This document shows positions 23,814 through 32,752 of a DNA stretch of 64,000 nucleotides, piece by piece; the first letter of the stretch is position 1, and the number at the start of each line of letters is the position of its first letter. Below the pieces are notes generated by a model. The model was not told where the DNA came from, ran no database searches, and saw only the letters and a program-made list of their open reading frames with translations. The stretch is taken from contig JAIRPV010000010.1 in the NCBI GenBank assembly GCA_031256825.1, positions 33,121 through 97,120 on the forward strand. The letters run 5' to 3'. Made by a program: the position numbers and the translations under genes. The stretch is from Oscillospiraceae bacterium (GTDB lineage: Bacteria; Bacillota; Clostridia; Oscillospirales; Acutalibacteraceae).

Positions 23814-25613
23814 TTATCCTAAAAGTCCATATTTTGCAAGTGCTTTTCCAATTTTTTTGCCTTTTGGTAAAAATTCTATATCGTCCGCCGTAACGGCCTT
23901 TGTCAGCAGCATCGAAAGCGCGTAGACCACCACCGCCGCGGCCATGGCAACCGCCACCGCCGCCAGCATCAGCATGCGCGGGCTGCCCGCCAAAAAGCCA
24001 ATCTGCGCCCCAAAGTGCTGCACAAGCCCGCTGGCGGCCCAGGCCGCCGCCGCGCACAGCACCGCGCAAAACAGCGGCTTCCAGAGCACCGAAGTCAGCT
24101 TCAGCTTCGTCTTCGTCTCGTGGAGCAGCATATAAAGATTCCCGGCCACAACGATGAAGAAGAAGACGATCGTGCCAATGGCGGCGCCCGTTACGTTCAC
24201 GTTGGGATTGCTCACCAGCAAAAAGTTCGTTCCCAGCTTTGCCGCCGTGCCAATGAGCAGCGTCTTCACCGGCACATCGGTGCGGCCAATCCCCTGCAAC
24301 ATGCTCACAATGGGGCCGCTGACCGCCATCAGCCAGGTGAATATGCCGAACAGGGCAAGGATCGGGGTCGCGTGAGCCGCCATACCCGGGTTTTTGTTTT
24401 CATAAAACATTGTCATAATTTCGCGCGCCAGCACCGCCATACCAAAGCCCGCTGGCAGCGAAATCATCAGCGACACGCGGATAACGGAATTGATGGATCG
24501 CTGCACGTCGTTTTTTTTGCGCAGCGCCCACGCGGCGGAAATGGCCGGCAAGGCGCTGACGCCCAGGGCTGTTACAATCGTTGGCACAAGGGTGCGGAAA
24601 TCCAGCGTTGTGTTATAGACGCCCCAAATCCATGTTGGCTGGTCGGCGTCAACCACATTTGCCAGCCCAAAGGCTTTGCCGTAAATGCCTTGAATGATCT
24701 CGGGGAATTTTGCCACAGTGAGCTTCAGCAGACGCTGCACATTGGCGCTGTCAATGAAGTTTGTCACATTCAGAATCACGGAACTGAGCACGATGGGGAT
24801 GGCCACTTTGATGAGTTCTTTTTGCAGCTCCTTCGTTGTCTGCGCGGGCGGGGCCAGGCGCAGCTGCTCCGGCGCAATCCCGTCGCCCCGGAAAATATGC
24901 CGCCCCATCAGATAAATGGATCCAACCAGCGTGCCAACGGTGATACCGACAATCGAGGCCGCCGCGGCCCAGGGATAGAGCATGCTGTTGGCCAGAGCCT
25001 CCGAAGCCGCCGGATGGCCGAAGACCGTGCCCTTGGCCGCAAACTCTTTCTGCCCCAGGTTCATCACCAGCATCGCGAGCGTCAGGCCCAGCAGCAGCTT
25101 GCACAGGGCCTCCAGCACCTGCGAAATAGCGGTGGGGAACATGTTGCGCATGCCCTCGTAATAGCCCCGGTAAATGGACATCAGGCAGCAAAAAAAGATG
25201 CTCGGCGCAATGCAGAAGATGGCCGGCAGGGAGTTTAGATCGCCCACGCAAAAGAGCATGGCATAGGGATACGCCAGCGCGGCCATTGCAAAAAAACCAA
25301 CCGCGCCCGCAACGAGAAACATGCGGCGCGCCACCCGATAAATTGCCCGCGCGTCGTTGTACTTCCCCAGCGCAACGCGCTCGCTGACCATGCGCGCCAC
25401 GGCAATCGGCAACCCGGTTATGGCAATGGCATAAATGGGAGAATAGAGATTGAACGCATTGCTGAAATAGCCCTTGCCCACCATCATATAGGCGTTGGCC
25501 AGCGGCAGTTTATAAAGCATACCAATGACCTTGACCAGAATCATGGAAACCGTCAGGATCATCGCGCCGCCCATCATGCTTTGGCTGGCCTCTTTGGTTC
25601 GTCTCAATTCCAT
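23814..25613 (-). CDS. Lipid II/polysaccharide flippase-like protein (MurJ/SpoVB-like, MOP superfamily)
   Basis: A 599-residue polytopic membrane protein of the MATE/MOP exporter superfamily. It begins MELRRTKEASQSMMGGAMILTVSMILVKVIGMLYKLPLAN and has about 14 hydrophobic helices, with charged loop segments TKELQKELIKVAIPIVLSS and WALRKKNDVQRSINSVIRVSL typical of SpoVB/YtgP/MurJ-type proteins. Its location next to mazG and hup is the common clostridial SpoVB-MazG-HU order. The ATG at 25613 is only one base from GAGGAGG; a TTG two codons later would have better spacing. The cargo (lipid II or another undecaprenyl-linked glycan) is inferred. Confidence 0.85.
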   Translation of the reverse strand: MELRRTKEASQSMMGGAMILTVSMILVKVIGMLYKLPLANAYMMVGKGYFSNAFNLYSPIYAIAITGLPIAVARMVSERVALGKYNDARAIYRVARRMFLVAGAVGFFAMAALAYPYAMLFCVGDLNSLPAIFCIAPSIFFCCLMSIYRGYYEGMRNMFPTAISQVLEALCKLLLGLTLAMLVMNLGQKEFAAKGTVFGHPAASEALANSMLYPWAAAASIVGITVGTLVGSIYLMGRHIFRGDGIAPEQLRLAPPAQTTKELQKELIKVAIPIVLSSVILNVTNFIDSANVQRLLKLTVAKFPEIIQGIYGKAFGLANVVDADQPTWIWGVYNTTLDFRTLVPTIVTALGVSALPAISAAWALRKKNDVQRSINSVIRVSLMISLPAGFGMAVLAREIMTMFYENKNPGMAAHATPILALFGIFTWLMAVSGPIVSMLQGIGRTDVPVKTLLIGTAAKLGTNFLLVSNPNVNVTGAAIGTIVFFFIVVAGNLYMLLHETKTKLKLTSVLWKPLFCAVLCAAAAWAASGLVQHFGAQIGFLAGSPRMLMLAAVAVAMAAAVVVYALSMLLTKAVTADDIEFLPKGKKIGKALAKYGLLG

Positions 25614-25621
25614 TCCTCCTC

Positions 25622-25679
25622 TGGTACGGAGCAAGTACCAACGACAAATCATTATATACTATTTCAAAAGAAAATGCAA
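25622..25679 (-). promoter_or_regulatory. Promoter and leader hairpin of the flippase-mazG-hup operon
   Basis: Minus-strand TTGCAT (25674-25679), 17-base spacer and TATAAT (25651-25656). The short leader holds a 6-bp hairpin, TGGTAC/GTACCA (25622-25640), immediately before the GAGGAGG ribosome site, so it could modulate access to it. Confidence 0.75.
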
Positions 25680-25698
25680 GGGGTGTAACAGAAAAATT

Positions 25699-26625
25699 TC
25701 AAAAATTGCCTAAAAACTCGCGCAAAAGAGAGTCCCTGGAGACCAAATCGGGCGGGAGCGGCTCGAACTGCCGCAGCGCGCGGGCCAAACGGCGGGCCTC
25801 TTTCCCCCCGGGGGCGTCCGCCGGGATCTCCTCCAGCAGCGGCAAAACCAGCGGCGCAAACACGCAAGGCTCATAAATGTGGATGGTATTCACAAGAAGA
25901 TCGGCAAACGGTTTGCAGGGGGTCAGGTATTGATCCTCCCCTGCTGTGACCGAAGGCCACATTGCAATTGTTTCCGCCGCGCCGGAGCCACGGAACTGGC
26001 TGTCGCGCAAGATCCGCCGAATCAGCCGCAAGCTCCGCTTATTGAGCACAATATTCTTGTTTTTATCATAAATGCGCGACGATACGCTGATATAGATCTT
26101 GATCGTATGGCTGGGATCCAGGTTTTGCGTCAGCTTCGGATGCAGCGCATGCAGGCCCTCGAGCACAATCATGTCGTCGGGCCCCAGTTCCATGGCGTCC
26201 CAGCGGGTTCGTTTTCCTGTTTTAAACTGAAAATGCGGCACACTCCCCCGCCCCGTTTCCAGCAAATCGCGCAGCGTGGCGCGCAGCAAATCCAAGTCCA
26301 GCGCGTCCACGCTTTCAATGTCTGGCGTGCCATCGGGCAACAGGGGGATATTGCCGCTTTCGTGATAAAAATCGTCGAGCGACACCCGGTGCGCGCGCAC
26401 CCCGGCTTCGCCCATGGCCTCCGCCAGCTTCAGCGCCGTGGTGGTCTTGCCCGAAGCGCTTGGCCCGGCAAGCAAAACAAGCTTGTGCCCGCGCGCCCTC
26501 AGCTCCCTTTCAGCAATCCCGGCAATGATATTTTGATAGCGCGCCTCGCTTTTTTCCATCAATTCCCTTGGGCAGGCGCGCGCGCGCTCGTTGATATACT
26601 CCAGTTCGTTGCGAATAACAGACAT
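25699..26625 (-). CDS. Nucleoside (uridine) kinase family P-loop protein
   Basis: A 308-residue kinase of the uridine kinase/phosphoribulokinase family. The Walker A motif LLAGPSASGKTTTALKLAE starts at about residue 50. It is followed by RVSLDDFYHESGNIPLLPDGTPDIES (substrate region), GSVPHFQFKTGKR and IVLEGLHALHPKLT. The C-terminus (DPSHTIKIYISVSSRIYDKNKNIVLNK ... LRLIRRILRDSQFRG) matches the long clostridial form, which in some proteins carries an N-terminal TGS domain absent here. GGAGCCGGTT precedes the ATG. It is the last gene of the lysA operon. Exact substrate is uncertain. Confidence 0.88.
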   Translation of the reverse strand: MSVIRNELEYINERARACPRELMEKSEARYQNIIAGIAERELRARGHKLVLLAGPSASGKTTTALKLAEAMGEAGVRAHRVSLDDFYHESGNIPLLPDGTPDIESVDALDLDLLRATLRDLLETGRGSVPHFQFKTGKRTRWDAMELGPDDMIVLEGLHALHPKLTQNLDPSHTIKIYISVSSRIYDKNKNIVLNKRSLRLIRRILRDSQFRGSGAAETIAMWPSVTAGEDQYLTPCKPFADLLVNTIHIYEPCVFAPLVLPLLEEIPADAPGGKEARRLARALRQFEPLPPDLVSRDSLLREFLGNF

Positions 26626-26636
26626 AACCGGCTCCT

Positions 26637-28115
26637 TTATGGGTGATCGCTTGCCGCTTCGCTTCCACTATTATATGTTTGATAAAACGCTTTCATACTT
26701 TCCTTGCGGCGCAGCAGTTCCTCAAAGCGCGCCAGATATTCGTAAGGGTACTTCAGGCTGAACACGCGCTCGAGGTAGTCCGTTCCGTATTGCTTGAGCT
26801 TTGTTACACCGCCCGCCCCGCAGGCCAGAATCGTGTGGCTTTCTTCCATCATATCCACGTTATAGCGGCAGGCGTGCCCCGGCAGGCTCCAGCCGATGTT
26901 CTCCAAATTGCCCAGCGATCGGCTTTGCCGATACATATAATAGGGCGCGTACCCCGCGGCGGGGAGCAGTTCGGCAGCCGCGCGCAGCATCCGGGCAACC
27001 CCCGCGTCTGTTAGCCCCGCGCCGCCCCATTGGGCGGAACGCTTGAGCGCCAGCGTGTGCACCGTGATATTCTCCGGCCGCAGGGCAATGATTCGCCGCA
27101 GCGAAGCGCAAAAACCTTCCGGCGTGTCGCCGGGCAGCCCGGCAATCAAATCCATATTGATCGCGCCAAACCCAAATCCCCGCGCCAGCGCGTAAGCCTC
27201 CAGCACCTCCTGCGCCGTGTGGCGGCGGCCCGCGGCGGCCAGCACCTCGTCGTTCATGCTCTGCGGGTTAACGCTCAGGCGCGTGACGCCATGCTCTTTC
27301 AACGCGCAAAGCTTTTCGGCGGTGATCGTATCCGGCCGTCCCGCTTCCACAGTGAACTCGCCCGGCGCGGCAAAGCTTCGGCGCAGGGCTTCGCAGATTT
27401 GGCGCATTTGCTGCGCCGAAAGAATGGTGGGCGTGCCGCCGCCAATATAAACCGAAGCCAATTCCAGCCCCAGCGCCGCCGCGATTTCGCCCGTGCGCGC
27501 CATTTCTTCGCAAAGCTTTTCCACATACGCCGGAATGAGCTTGCGCGCGCTCGCCCGTTCCACGGTGTGCGACACAAAAGAACAATAGGCGCAGCGGCTG
27601 GGGCAAAACGGCACGGCCAAATAGAGGCTGAACGTGCGCGGGCCGGTCAGCGCCAAAATTGGCTCTTCCGCCCGGGCAACGGCGGCGGCCAGGCGGGTTT
27701 TCTCTCTGCTGACCCAAAGCGCGCCGCAAAAATAGCGCTCCGCTTCGGCTTCCCCTTTGTCGCGGCGCAGGCGCAGCATCAGCTTCGAAGGCCGCACGCC
27801 CGTGAGCAGACCCCAGGGCGGCCGGCAGCCGGTCTCCCGTCGCAGCAAAACGAAGAGCATCCGCGCCAGCGTAAGCTCGTCGTTTTCTCCGCAGCGCCGC
27901 GATAACCGCAGCCGCCGCGCCCCCGTATAAAGGCAAACCCGCAGCGTGTCCTCTGCCCTGCGGGTGATCGCAACCAGCGGCTTTGCCAGGCGGCCCCGGC
28001 GGAAAAGCGAAGCTCCCCCTGCCCTGTTGATTTGTATTTTCTCCTGCGGAAAAAATACCCGGCAAAGGTTTTCCAGTTCATAATGATATTTGTGGTTGAA
28101 AACGTATAGGATCAT
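26637..28115 (-). CDS. hemZ: Coproporphyrinogen dehydrogenase-like radical SAM protein HemZ
   Basis: Radical SAM enzyme of the HemN/HemW group, type HemZ. The iron-sulfur CxxxCxxC is FCPSRCAYCSF at about residues 172-182, followed by SVYIGGGTPTILS, VTRLSVNPQSMNDEVL and INMDLIAGLPGDTPEGF. The N-terminal about 160 residues, with RPSKLMLRLRRDKG, are the HemZ-specific extension. Length of 492 is right. A role in heme synthesis is the family name, but many HemZ-carrying Clostridia do not make heme, so function here is open. It starts one base after the stop of the preceding MBL gene. Confidence 0.9.
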   Translation of the reverse strand: MILYVFNHKYHYELENLCRVFFPQEKIQINRAGGASLFRRGRLAKPLVAITRRAEDTLRVCLYTGARRLRLSRRCGENDELTLARMLFVLLRRETGCRPPWGLLTGVRPSKLMLRLRRDKGEAEAERYFCGALWVSREKTRLAAAVARAEEPILALTGPRTFSLYLAVPFCPSRCAYCSFVSHTVERASARKLIPAYVEKLCEEMARTGEIAAALGLELASVYIGGGTPTILSAQQMRQICEALRRSFAAPGEFTVEAGRPDTITAEKLCALKEHGVTRLSVNPQSMNDEVLAAAGRRHTAQEVLEAYALARGFGFGAINMDLIAGLPGDTPEGFCASLRRIIALRPENITVHTLALKRSAQWGGAGLTDAGVARMLRAAAELLPAAGYAPYYMYRQSRSLGNLENIGWSLPGHACRYNVDMMEESHTILACGAGGVTKLKQYGTDYLERVFSLKYPYEYLARFEELLRRKESMKAFYQTYNSGSEAASDHP

Positions 28116-28116
28116 G

Positions 28117-28749
28117 TTACTGCTTTACATACAAATTATTTTTCCGCTCGTGCGCAATGGTGCTGGCCTGGCCGTGGCCGGGCAGCACAGCGGTCTCTCC
28201 CGGCAGGTCATAAAGCCGCAGGATCGACGCGCGCAGGGTGGGCCAATCGCCGCCAGGCAGGTCGTCGCGACCCACCTCCTCAAAAAAGAGCGTGTCGCCC
28301 GTAAAAAGCAGCCCGTCGGCCTCGCAATAAAAACAAACGCCGCCCAACGTGTGCCCGGGCGTGAAAATCACCCGCAGCGCGCTCTCGCCCAGGGCAAGAA
28401 CGCTCCCTTCCGCCAGCAACAAATCCGGCTGCCGCACGGATTTGTGGTGCATGGGCCGATGGGGAATGGTGCTCTGTTCGCCGCGCACATAGGGCGCATC
28501 CTCCGCGCTGACGCACACGCTTGCCGCGGGATACGCCTCTTTTGCGCGCGCCACCCCCTGGATGTGGTCAAAATGCCCGTGCGTCAGCAAAATATAGCGC
28601 AAATCGCCGCCTTGCGCCGCAAGTTCCTCCCGCACCGGCTTATTGAATACGCCGCAGTCAACCAGCGCCAGCGCGCCGGTGGCGGCGTCTTTCAGGATAT
28701 AGCTGTTGGACTGGAGCATCCCCACCGGAATGCAGGTATAATTCAACAT
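28117..28749 (-). CDS. MBL-fold metallo-hydrolase (glyoxalase II-like)
   Basis: A 210-residue zinc hydrolase of the metallo-beta-lactamase fold. Metal ligands are in [12 protein letters not shown] (HxHxDH), [33 protein letters not shown] and [15 protein letters not shown]. This set matches the YcbL/glyoxalase-II-like family that hydrolyses thioesters such as glutathione or bacillithiol adducts. It overlaps dtd by seven bases and abuts hemZ, so it is translated as part of the lysA operon. Confidence 0.9.
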   Translation of the reverse strand: MLNYTCIPVGMLQSNSYILKDAATGALALVDCGVFNKPVREELAAQGGDLRYILLTHGHFDHIQGVARAKEAYPAASVCVSAEDAPYVRGEQSTIPHRPMHHKSVRQPDLLLAEGSVLALGESALRVIFTPGHTLGGVCFYCEADGLLFTGDTLFFEEVGRDDLPGGDWPTLRASILRLYDLPGETAVLPGHGQASTIAHERKNNLYVKQ

Positions 28750-29207
28750 GGCGCTTTCCTCCAGATCTCAGTGTCCATCACAATGGTAACAGGCCCCTCG
28801 TTGAGCAATTCCACATGCATTTGCGCGCCAAACACGCCCGTTTGCAGATCGGCCACGCCTTCGGCGCGCAGGCAGCCGCAAAAATATTGGTATAACTGGT
28901 TCGCTCGCGCGGGTTCCTCCGCCCCGGTGAAGGCCGGGCGGTTGCCCTTCTTCAAATCCGCGCACAGCGTAAACTGCGAAATCACCAGCGCGCCGCCGCC
29001 CGTGTCGCGCAGCGACAAATTCATTTTCCCCTGTGGGTCTTCCAGCACCCGCAGCCGCGCGATTTTCGCGGCCAGCAGCGCGGCCTCCGCTTCCGTATCT
29101 CCCCGCGCAACGCCGAGCAAAATCAAAAAACCCGCCCCGATTTGCCCTGCAACCTCGCCGTCTACCGTCACACTGGCGCGCGTAACGCGCTGAATCACTG
29201 CCTTCAT
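28743..29207 (-). CDS. dtd: D-aminoacyl-tRNA deacylase
   Basis: Hydrolyses D-amino acids (and glycine) mischarged on tRNA. The 154-residue protein has [33 protein letters not shown], the active-site block [24 protein letters not shown] (SQFTL) and the C-terminal [11 protein letters not shown] (GP motif). GGATGCGCG precedes the ATG. It follows lysA by 32 bases. Family and length are exact. Confidence 0.96.
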   Translation of the reverse strand: MKAVIQRVTRASVTVDGEVAGQIGAGFLILLGVARGDTEAEAALLAAKIARLRVLEDPQGKMNLSLRDTGGGALVISQFTLCADLKKGNRPAFTGAEEPARANQLYQYFCGCLRAEGVADLQTGVFGAQMHVELLNEGPVTIVMDTEIWRKAPC

Positions 29208-29239
29208 CGCGCATCCTTTCGTCGTCTAACGTTCCATGG

Positions 29240-30532
29240 TCAGCAATCCAGCCTGGCCATGTCTTCGATCGTTTCGCCCCGCACAATGATCCTGGGCCGC
29301 CCCTCGGTGATCATGACCATCGGCGGCTTTGGCACGCGGTTGTAGTTGGAAGCCATGGAATAATTATAGGCGCCCGTAGCCAGCACCGCCAGAATATCGC
29401 CGGGCGCCGTCGCCTGTAGCTTCGTGTGCTCCTGAATCAAATCGCCGCTCTCGCAGTAGCGCCCGGCAACCGTCACCGTCTCGGTGCGGGGCTGCGCCGC
29501 CCGGTTGGCGCAGAGCACGGTATAATTCGCGCCGTACATCATGTAACGCGGGTTGTCGCCCATGCCGCCGTCTACCGTAACATAGGTGCGGATGCCGGGG
29601 ATTTCCTTCACCGCGCCAACCGTATAAAGCGTAACGCCCGCAGGCCCGGGAATGGAGCGGCCGGGTTCCAGCAGCAGCAGCGGCAGCGGCAAATCCAGCG
29701 CCGCGCAGCGTTCTTTCAGCAGCGCCGCCACTTTTTCAAAATAAACCCCGTAGGGCAACGCGTCGTCCGTTTCGTCATAAAAGATGCCGATCCCGCCGCC
29801 CAGATTCAGTTGCGTCAGCGTAATACCCAGCTCCGATTTGATCTGCGCCATGAAGCGCAGCAACACGTCGGCGGCCAGCTCAAAGGGAGCCACATCGAAA
29901 ATCTGCGAACCGACGTGGCAGTGCACGCCCACCAGGCGCAGGTTCGGCGCGGCAGCGGCCATGCGGGCCGCCTCGAACGCTTCGCCGGTTTCCAGCGCGA
30001 AGCCGAACTTGGAATCAATTTGCCCCGTGCGGATAAATTGGTGCGTGTGCGCGTCGATCCCGGGTTTGATCCGCAGCAGAATATCCACGGGCCGCCCCGC
30101 CGCAAGCCCGCTGAGCGTTTCCAGCTCCGTCAGGTTGTCCACAACGATAAAACCAACGCGCTCCCGCAGCGCGTATTCCAGCTCAAAGCGGGTTTTGTTG
30201 TTGCCATGAAAATAAATATTTGCCGGGTCAAAGCCCGCTTGCAGCGCTGTATAAAGTTCCCCGGCAGAGACCACGTCCAGCCCCATGCCCTCTTCCTGCG
30301 CAATGCGGCACAGCGCCTTGCAGCTGAGCGCTTTGCTGGCATAAAGCGGCAGGCCGTGGCCCCCGTAAAATTTCGCAATCGCTTCTTTATAAGCGCGGCA
30401 GTTTTGCCGCACCTGCGTCTCGTCCAGCACATACAGCGGCGTGCCAAACTCCCGCGCCAAATCGATGGCGTCCGCCCCTCCAATGGTCAAATGCCCCAGC
30501 TCGTTTACGCCCAAACAATCTGCCAAAAACAT
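29240..30532 (-). CDS. lysA: Diaminopimelate decarboxylase
   Basis: PLP enzyme making L-lysine from meso-diaminopimelate, the last step of lysine synthesis. The 430-residue fold-III decarboxylase shows the PLP lysine in YASKALSCKALCR, then VVSAGELYTALQAGF, HCHVGSQIF, NLGGGIGIFY, LLEPGRSIPGPAG, and the active-site CESGDLIQEHTKL (Cys of the partner subunit), ending near GAYNYSMASNYNRVPKP. Start at 30532 follows GGAGGACGAGAA. It leads a five-gene operon. Confidence 0.97.
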   Translation of the reverse strand: MFLADCLGVNELGHLTIGGADAIDLAREFGTPLYVLDETQVRQNCRAYKEAIAKFYGGHGLPLYASKALSCKALCRIAQEEGMGLDVVSAGELYTALQAGFDPANIYFHGNNKTRFELEYALRERVGFIVVDNLTELETLSGLAAGRPVDILLRIKPGIDAHTHQFIRTGQIDSKFGFALETGEAFEAARMAAAAPNLRLVGVHCHVGSQIFDVAPFELAADVLLRFMAQIKSELGITLTQLNLGGGIGIFYDETDDALPYGVYFEKVAALLKERCAALDLPLPLLLLEPGRSIPGPAGVTLYTVGAVKEIPGIRTYVTVDGGMGDNPRYMMYGANYTVLCANRAAQPRTETVTVAGRYCESGDLIQEHTKLQATAPGDILAVLATGAYNYSMASNYNRVPKPPMVMITEGRPRIIVRGETIEDMARLDC

Positions 30533-30563
30533 TTCTCGTCCTCCCCGTCAAGAATTACCTTTT

Positions 30564-30592
30564 AGTATACATGATCCCGGGCAAAAATGCAA
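30564..30592 (-). promoter_or_regulatory. Promoter of the lysA operon
   Basis: Minus-strand TTGCAT (30587-30592), 17-base spacer and TATACT (30564-30569), about 32 bases before the lysA start. No lysine riboswitch fits in so short a leader. Confidence 0.75.
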
Positions 30593-30623
30593 CTGTTTTT
30601 TTCAGAGGTTTGCAATTTTCGCC

Positions 30624-30652
30624 TTGCAATTTCACCGCAGGTATGATATAAT
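30624..30652 (+). promoter_or_regulatory. Promoter of the small lipoprotein gene
   Basis: TTGCAA (30624-30629), 17-base spacer, TATAAT (30647-30652), with an extended -10 (TGATATAAT). It is divergent from the lysA promoter. Confidence 0.8.
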
Positions 30653-30697
30653 GATGGCAAGCTCATGGCGAGGAAAGAAAGAAATCGAGGTGTCAAC

Positions 30698-31120
30698 ATG
30701 AAACGAACCATCGCGATGATCGCAGCCCTGCTGCTGGCAGCGTTGTTAAACGGCTGCGGCGCCCAGAACAAACCCGCCAACCTGCTTGCCGGCAAGTGGG
30801 ACGCCCAGGTGCTTTCGCTGGAGTTCCAGGCAATCGAATTCATACCCGACGGCAAAAACGCCAACACCGGCGCCGTAAATCTCTCGCTGCTGTCCAATCT
30901 CATCAAGGGTACCTACGAGCTTCTCCCGGCCAAAGAAAAAGGCGCGAAGGATACCCTGAACATCACCTATGCGCTGGGAAGTTTTTCCACAACGCGCAGC
31001 TATTTCATCACCCTGACGGCCGACAGCCTGACCATGGTCGGAGAAAATTCGCCCCTGACGCTCAATTACACCAAATCCGCCGCTGTTGCAACAACAAATG
31101 CGGTCGGAACAACAGGATGA
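30698..31120 (+). CDS. Small predicted lipoprotein
   Basis: A 140-residue exported protein. It starts MKRTIAMIAALLLAALLNGCGAQ at 30698 with GAGGTGTCAAC upstream. The hydrophobic signal ends in the lipobox LNGC, so the mature chain is lipidated at Cys20. The mature part of about 120 residues has a DUF-like beta-rich pattern: AGKWDAQVLSLEFQAIEFIPDGK, GTYELLPAKEKGAKDTLNITYAL, and SYFITLTADSLTMVG. It resembles small lipoproteins that report or bind something on the surface, but I do not recognise a named family. A terminator follows. Confidence 0.75.
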   Translation: MKRTIAMIAALLLAALLNGCGAQNKPANLLAGKWDAQVLSLEFQAIEFIPDGKNANTGAVNLSLLSNLIKGTYELLPAKEKGAKDTLNITYALGSFSTTRSYFITLTADSLTMVGENSPLTLNYTKSAAVATTNAVGTTG

Positions 31121-31135
31121 TCCCCAAAAAGCGAG

Positions 31136-31162
31136 CCGCCGGGCAACCGTCCGGCGGTTTTT
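31136..31162 (+). terminator. Terminator of the small lipoprotein gene
   Basis: CCGCCGG (31136-31142) and CCGGCGG (31151-31157) form the stem; five T follow. Confidence 0.8.
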
Positions 31163-31210
31163 GCATACCCTGCGGCGGCGGCGCATATACATCCCACAGG
31201 AGGGATGGAC

Positions 31211-32221
31211 ATGCAAGAAACCGCAAACCAGTTTTTATATTCCACAGAAGAACAAAGCGTGGCGCGCGACGCCATGGAAGCGCGCTTTGGGCCAATCAGC
31301 GGCGTCCTGCGCGAGATGGTGTCGCCCGATATCCGGGTTGATTTGTGCGTCATCGATCCGGGGCCGGGGCGGCCCTATCAAACCATCGTCACATGCGGCA
31401 TGGGCGCGCGCGATATGCCAACGCCGCCGGAACTGCGCGGGTTTGCCCGAGCGGAGCTGCTTTTCATGCTGCCGCCGGATTGGGACATCCGCAGCCGCGA
31501 CGAGTGCCGCTATTGGCCGCTGCGCTGGCTGAAGCTTTTGGCGCGCCTGCCCTGGGAAGAGGATAGCTGGCTGGGCTGGGGGCACACCGTTCCCAACGGC
31601 GAGCCCTTCGCCGAAAATACGGATTTCAGCGCCGTGCTCCTGCTCGATCCCTATCTGAGCCCGCAGCAGCAAGCCGGCGAGGCCTGCGCGTTTCAGCTGC
31701 CGGGCGAAAGCGGGGCAACCGTGCGTTTCTATCAGTGTTTCGCGCTTTACGAGGAAGAATTGCGGTATCAGCTCGATCACGGCGCGCAGGCGCTTCTGGA
31801 GCGCTTCACCGAGCAAAATCTATTGATGCCCGTGCTGCAACTTGGGCGGCCCAATCTCTTCCCTGCCCCGCCAGCCGCCAATAGCAAGCGCCTGTTGCTG
31901 GCAAAACACCAGTTGCAGCCGTTGCTGCCCGACTGGGAAGGCCCCGCAGATTGCCTTGCCACCGATCGCATCGTGGTCGATGGCGCGCCGGTGGGCTACT
32001 GTTATCGCGAAGCGCCCGCCGGGGATTGGGACAGCGGTTGGCGCTTTACCGCCGGCGACGAAAGCGACGATTACATGGATGACCCTCGTCGCTCAGATAT
32101 TTACAGTCTCAACTGCCTCGCCAACTACGACGCGGATATTCTGCCCATCCTCAGCACTCCGGCGCCCTGCGCCTTTGCCCGCGGGGCGCACGGCCTGACC
32201 CGGTTAAAAAATATTCGATAA
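31211..32221 (+). CDS. Suppressor-of-fused-like/DUF2185 two-domain protein
   Basis: A 336-residue cytosolic protein. I use the ATG at 31211 (MQETANQFLYSTEEQ), seven bases after AGGAGG; the ATG at 31205 touches that site. Residues about 1-200 are a SUFU-like domain (VDLCVIDPGPGRPYQTIVTCGMGARDMPTP, AELLFMLPPDWD, DPYLSPQQQAGEACAFQLPGE). Residues about 245-330 are DUF2185 (Imm33-like): CLATDRIVVDGAPVGYCYRE, DSGWRFTAGDESDDYMDDP, IYSLNCLANYDADILPIL. Both domains are known as immunity-type domains of polymorphic toxin systems, but no toxin gene lies next to it. A role in immunity is inference. Confidence 0.8.
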   Translation: MQETANQFLYSTEEQSVARDAMEARFGPISGVLREMVSPDIRVDLCVIDPGPGRPYQTIVTCGMGARDMPTPPELRGFARAELLFMLPPDWDIRSRDECRYWPLRWLKLLARLPWEEDSWLGWGHTVPNGEPFAENTDFSAVLLLDPYLSPQQQAGEACAFQLPGESGATVRFYQCFALYEEELRYQLDHGAQALLERFTEQNLLMPVLQLGRPNLFPAPPAANSKRLLLAKHQLQPLLPDWEGPADCLATDRIVVDGAPVGYCYREAPAGDWDSGWRFTAGDESDDYMDDPRRSDIYSLNCLANYDADILPILSTPAPCAFARGAHGLTRLKNIR

Positions 32222-32224
32222 CAG

Positions 32225-32261
32225 AAAAAAGCGGAGGTCTCACACCTCCGCTTGCTTTTTT
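32225..32261. terminator. Bidirectional terminator between the SUFU/DUF2185 gene and the SipW locus
   Basis: AAGCGGAGGT (32229-32238) and ACCTCCGCTT (32244-32253) form a perfect 10-bp stem with loop CTCAC. T-runs follow on both strands. The stop codon of the minus-strand signal peptidase (32240-32242) lies in the loop. Confidence 0.9.
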
Positions 32262-32752
32262 CTCCTAAAGTAAGGCCATAAGATCAAAATCACCGTCAGC
32301 AGCGCCAATGTCATCGTGCCCGCCGAAGTGTGCAGCACGCGCTGCACCGCACCAATGTGCCGAATAATCACCCGGACTTTTCCGTAGATATCGCTCTGCG
32401 GCACGGGCCGCTGGTCCACCACATTGTTCGCGTCGCCCTTTGTCACAAAAAAGGCGCCGTCGCGTTCCGCGATGCGGTGGCAAATCGTCGTGCCATGTTC
32501 ATCCCGATAAAGCACCACATCGCCAACCTCGTATTCATCCTGCGCGCGCGCAATCACAACATCGTCCACCTCGATCGCGCCGCTCATGCTGCCTGAAATG
32601 ATCACCGCCGTGGACCAACCGAACACCTTCGGCAGCGCCTGCCCTGAAGCATGCGCTGCCGAAACAAAAATATTGTAGCTAAGCAAGAGCAACAGCAGAA
32701 CTATCATCAGCGAGCTGAACGCCGTGCGAAAAACCCGCCAAAACTTCTTCAT
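32240..32752 (-). CDS. sipW: SipW-type signal peptidase I (distal copy)
   Basis: A 170-residue membrane peptidase of the ER/SipW type (S26B). An N-terminal helix (FSSLMIVLLLLLLSYNIFVSA) precedes the catalytic serine in VIISGSMSGAIEVDDVVI. The general base is the histidine of TTICHRIAE, where the bacterial LepB type would have lysine. The aspartate block is FVTKGDANNVVDQRPV, and a C-terminal helix LALLTVILILWPYF closes the protein. Its start overlaps the stop of the large wall-anchored protein gene (ATGA). It is the last gene of the operon and likely cleaves the SipW-type signal peptides encoded upstream. Confidence 0.92.
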   Translation of the reverse strand: MKKFWRVFRTAFSSLMIVLLLLLLSYNIFVSAAHASGQALPKVFGWSTAVIISGSMSGAIEVDDVVIARAQDEYEVGDVVLYRDEHGTTICHRIAERDGAFFVTKGDANNVVDQRPVPQSDIYGKVRVIIRHIGAVQRVLHTSAGTMTLALLTVILILWPYFRRKKQAEV

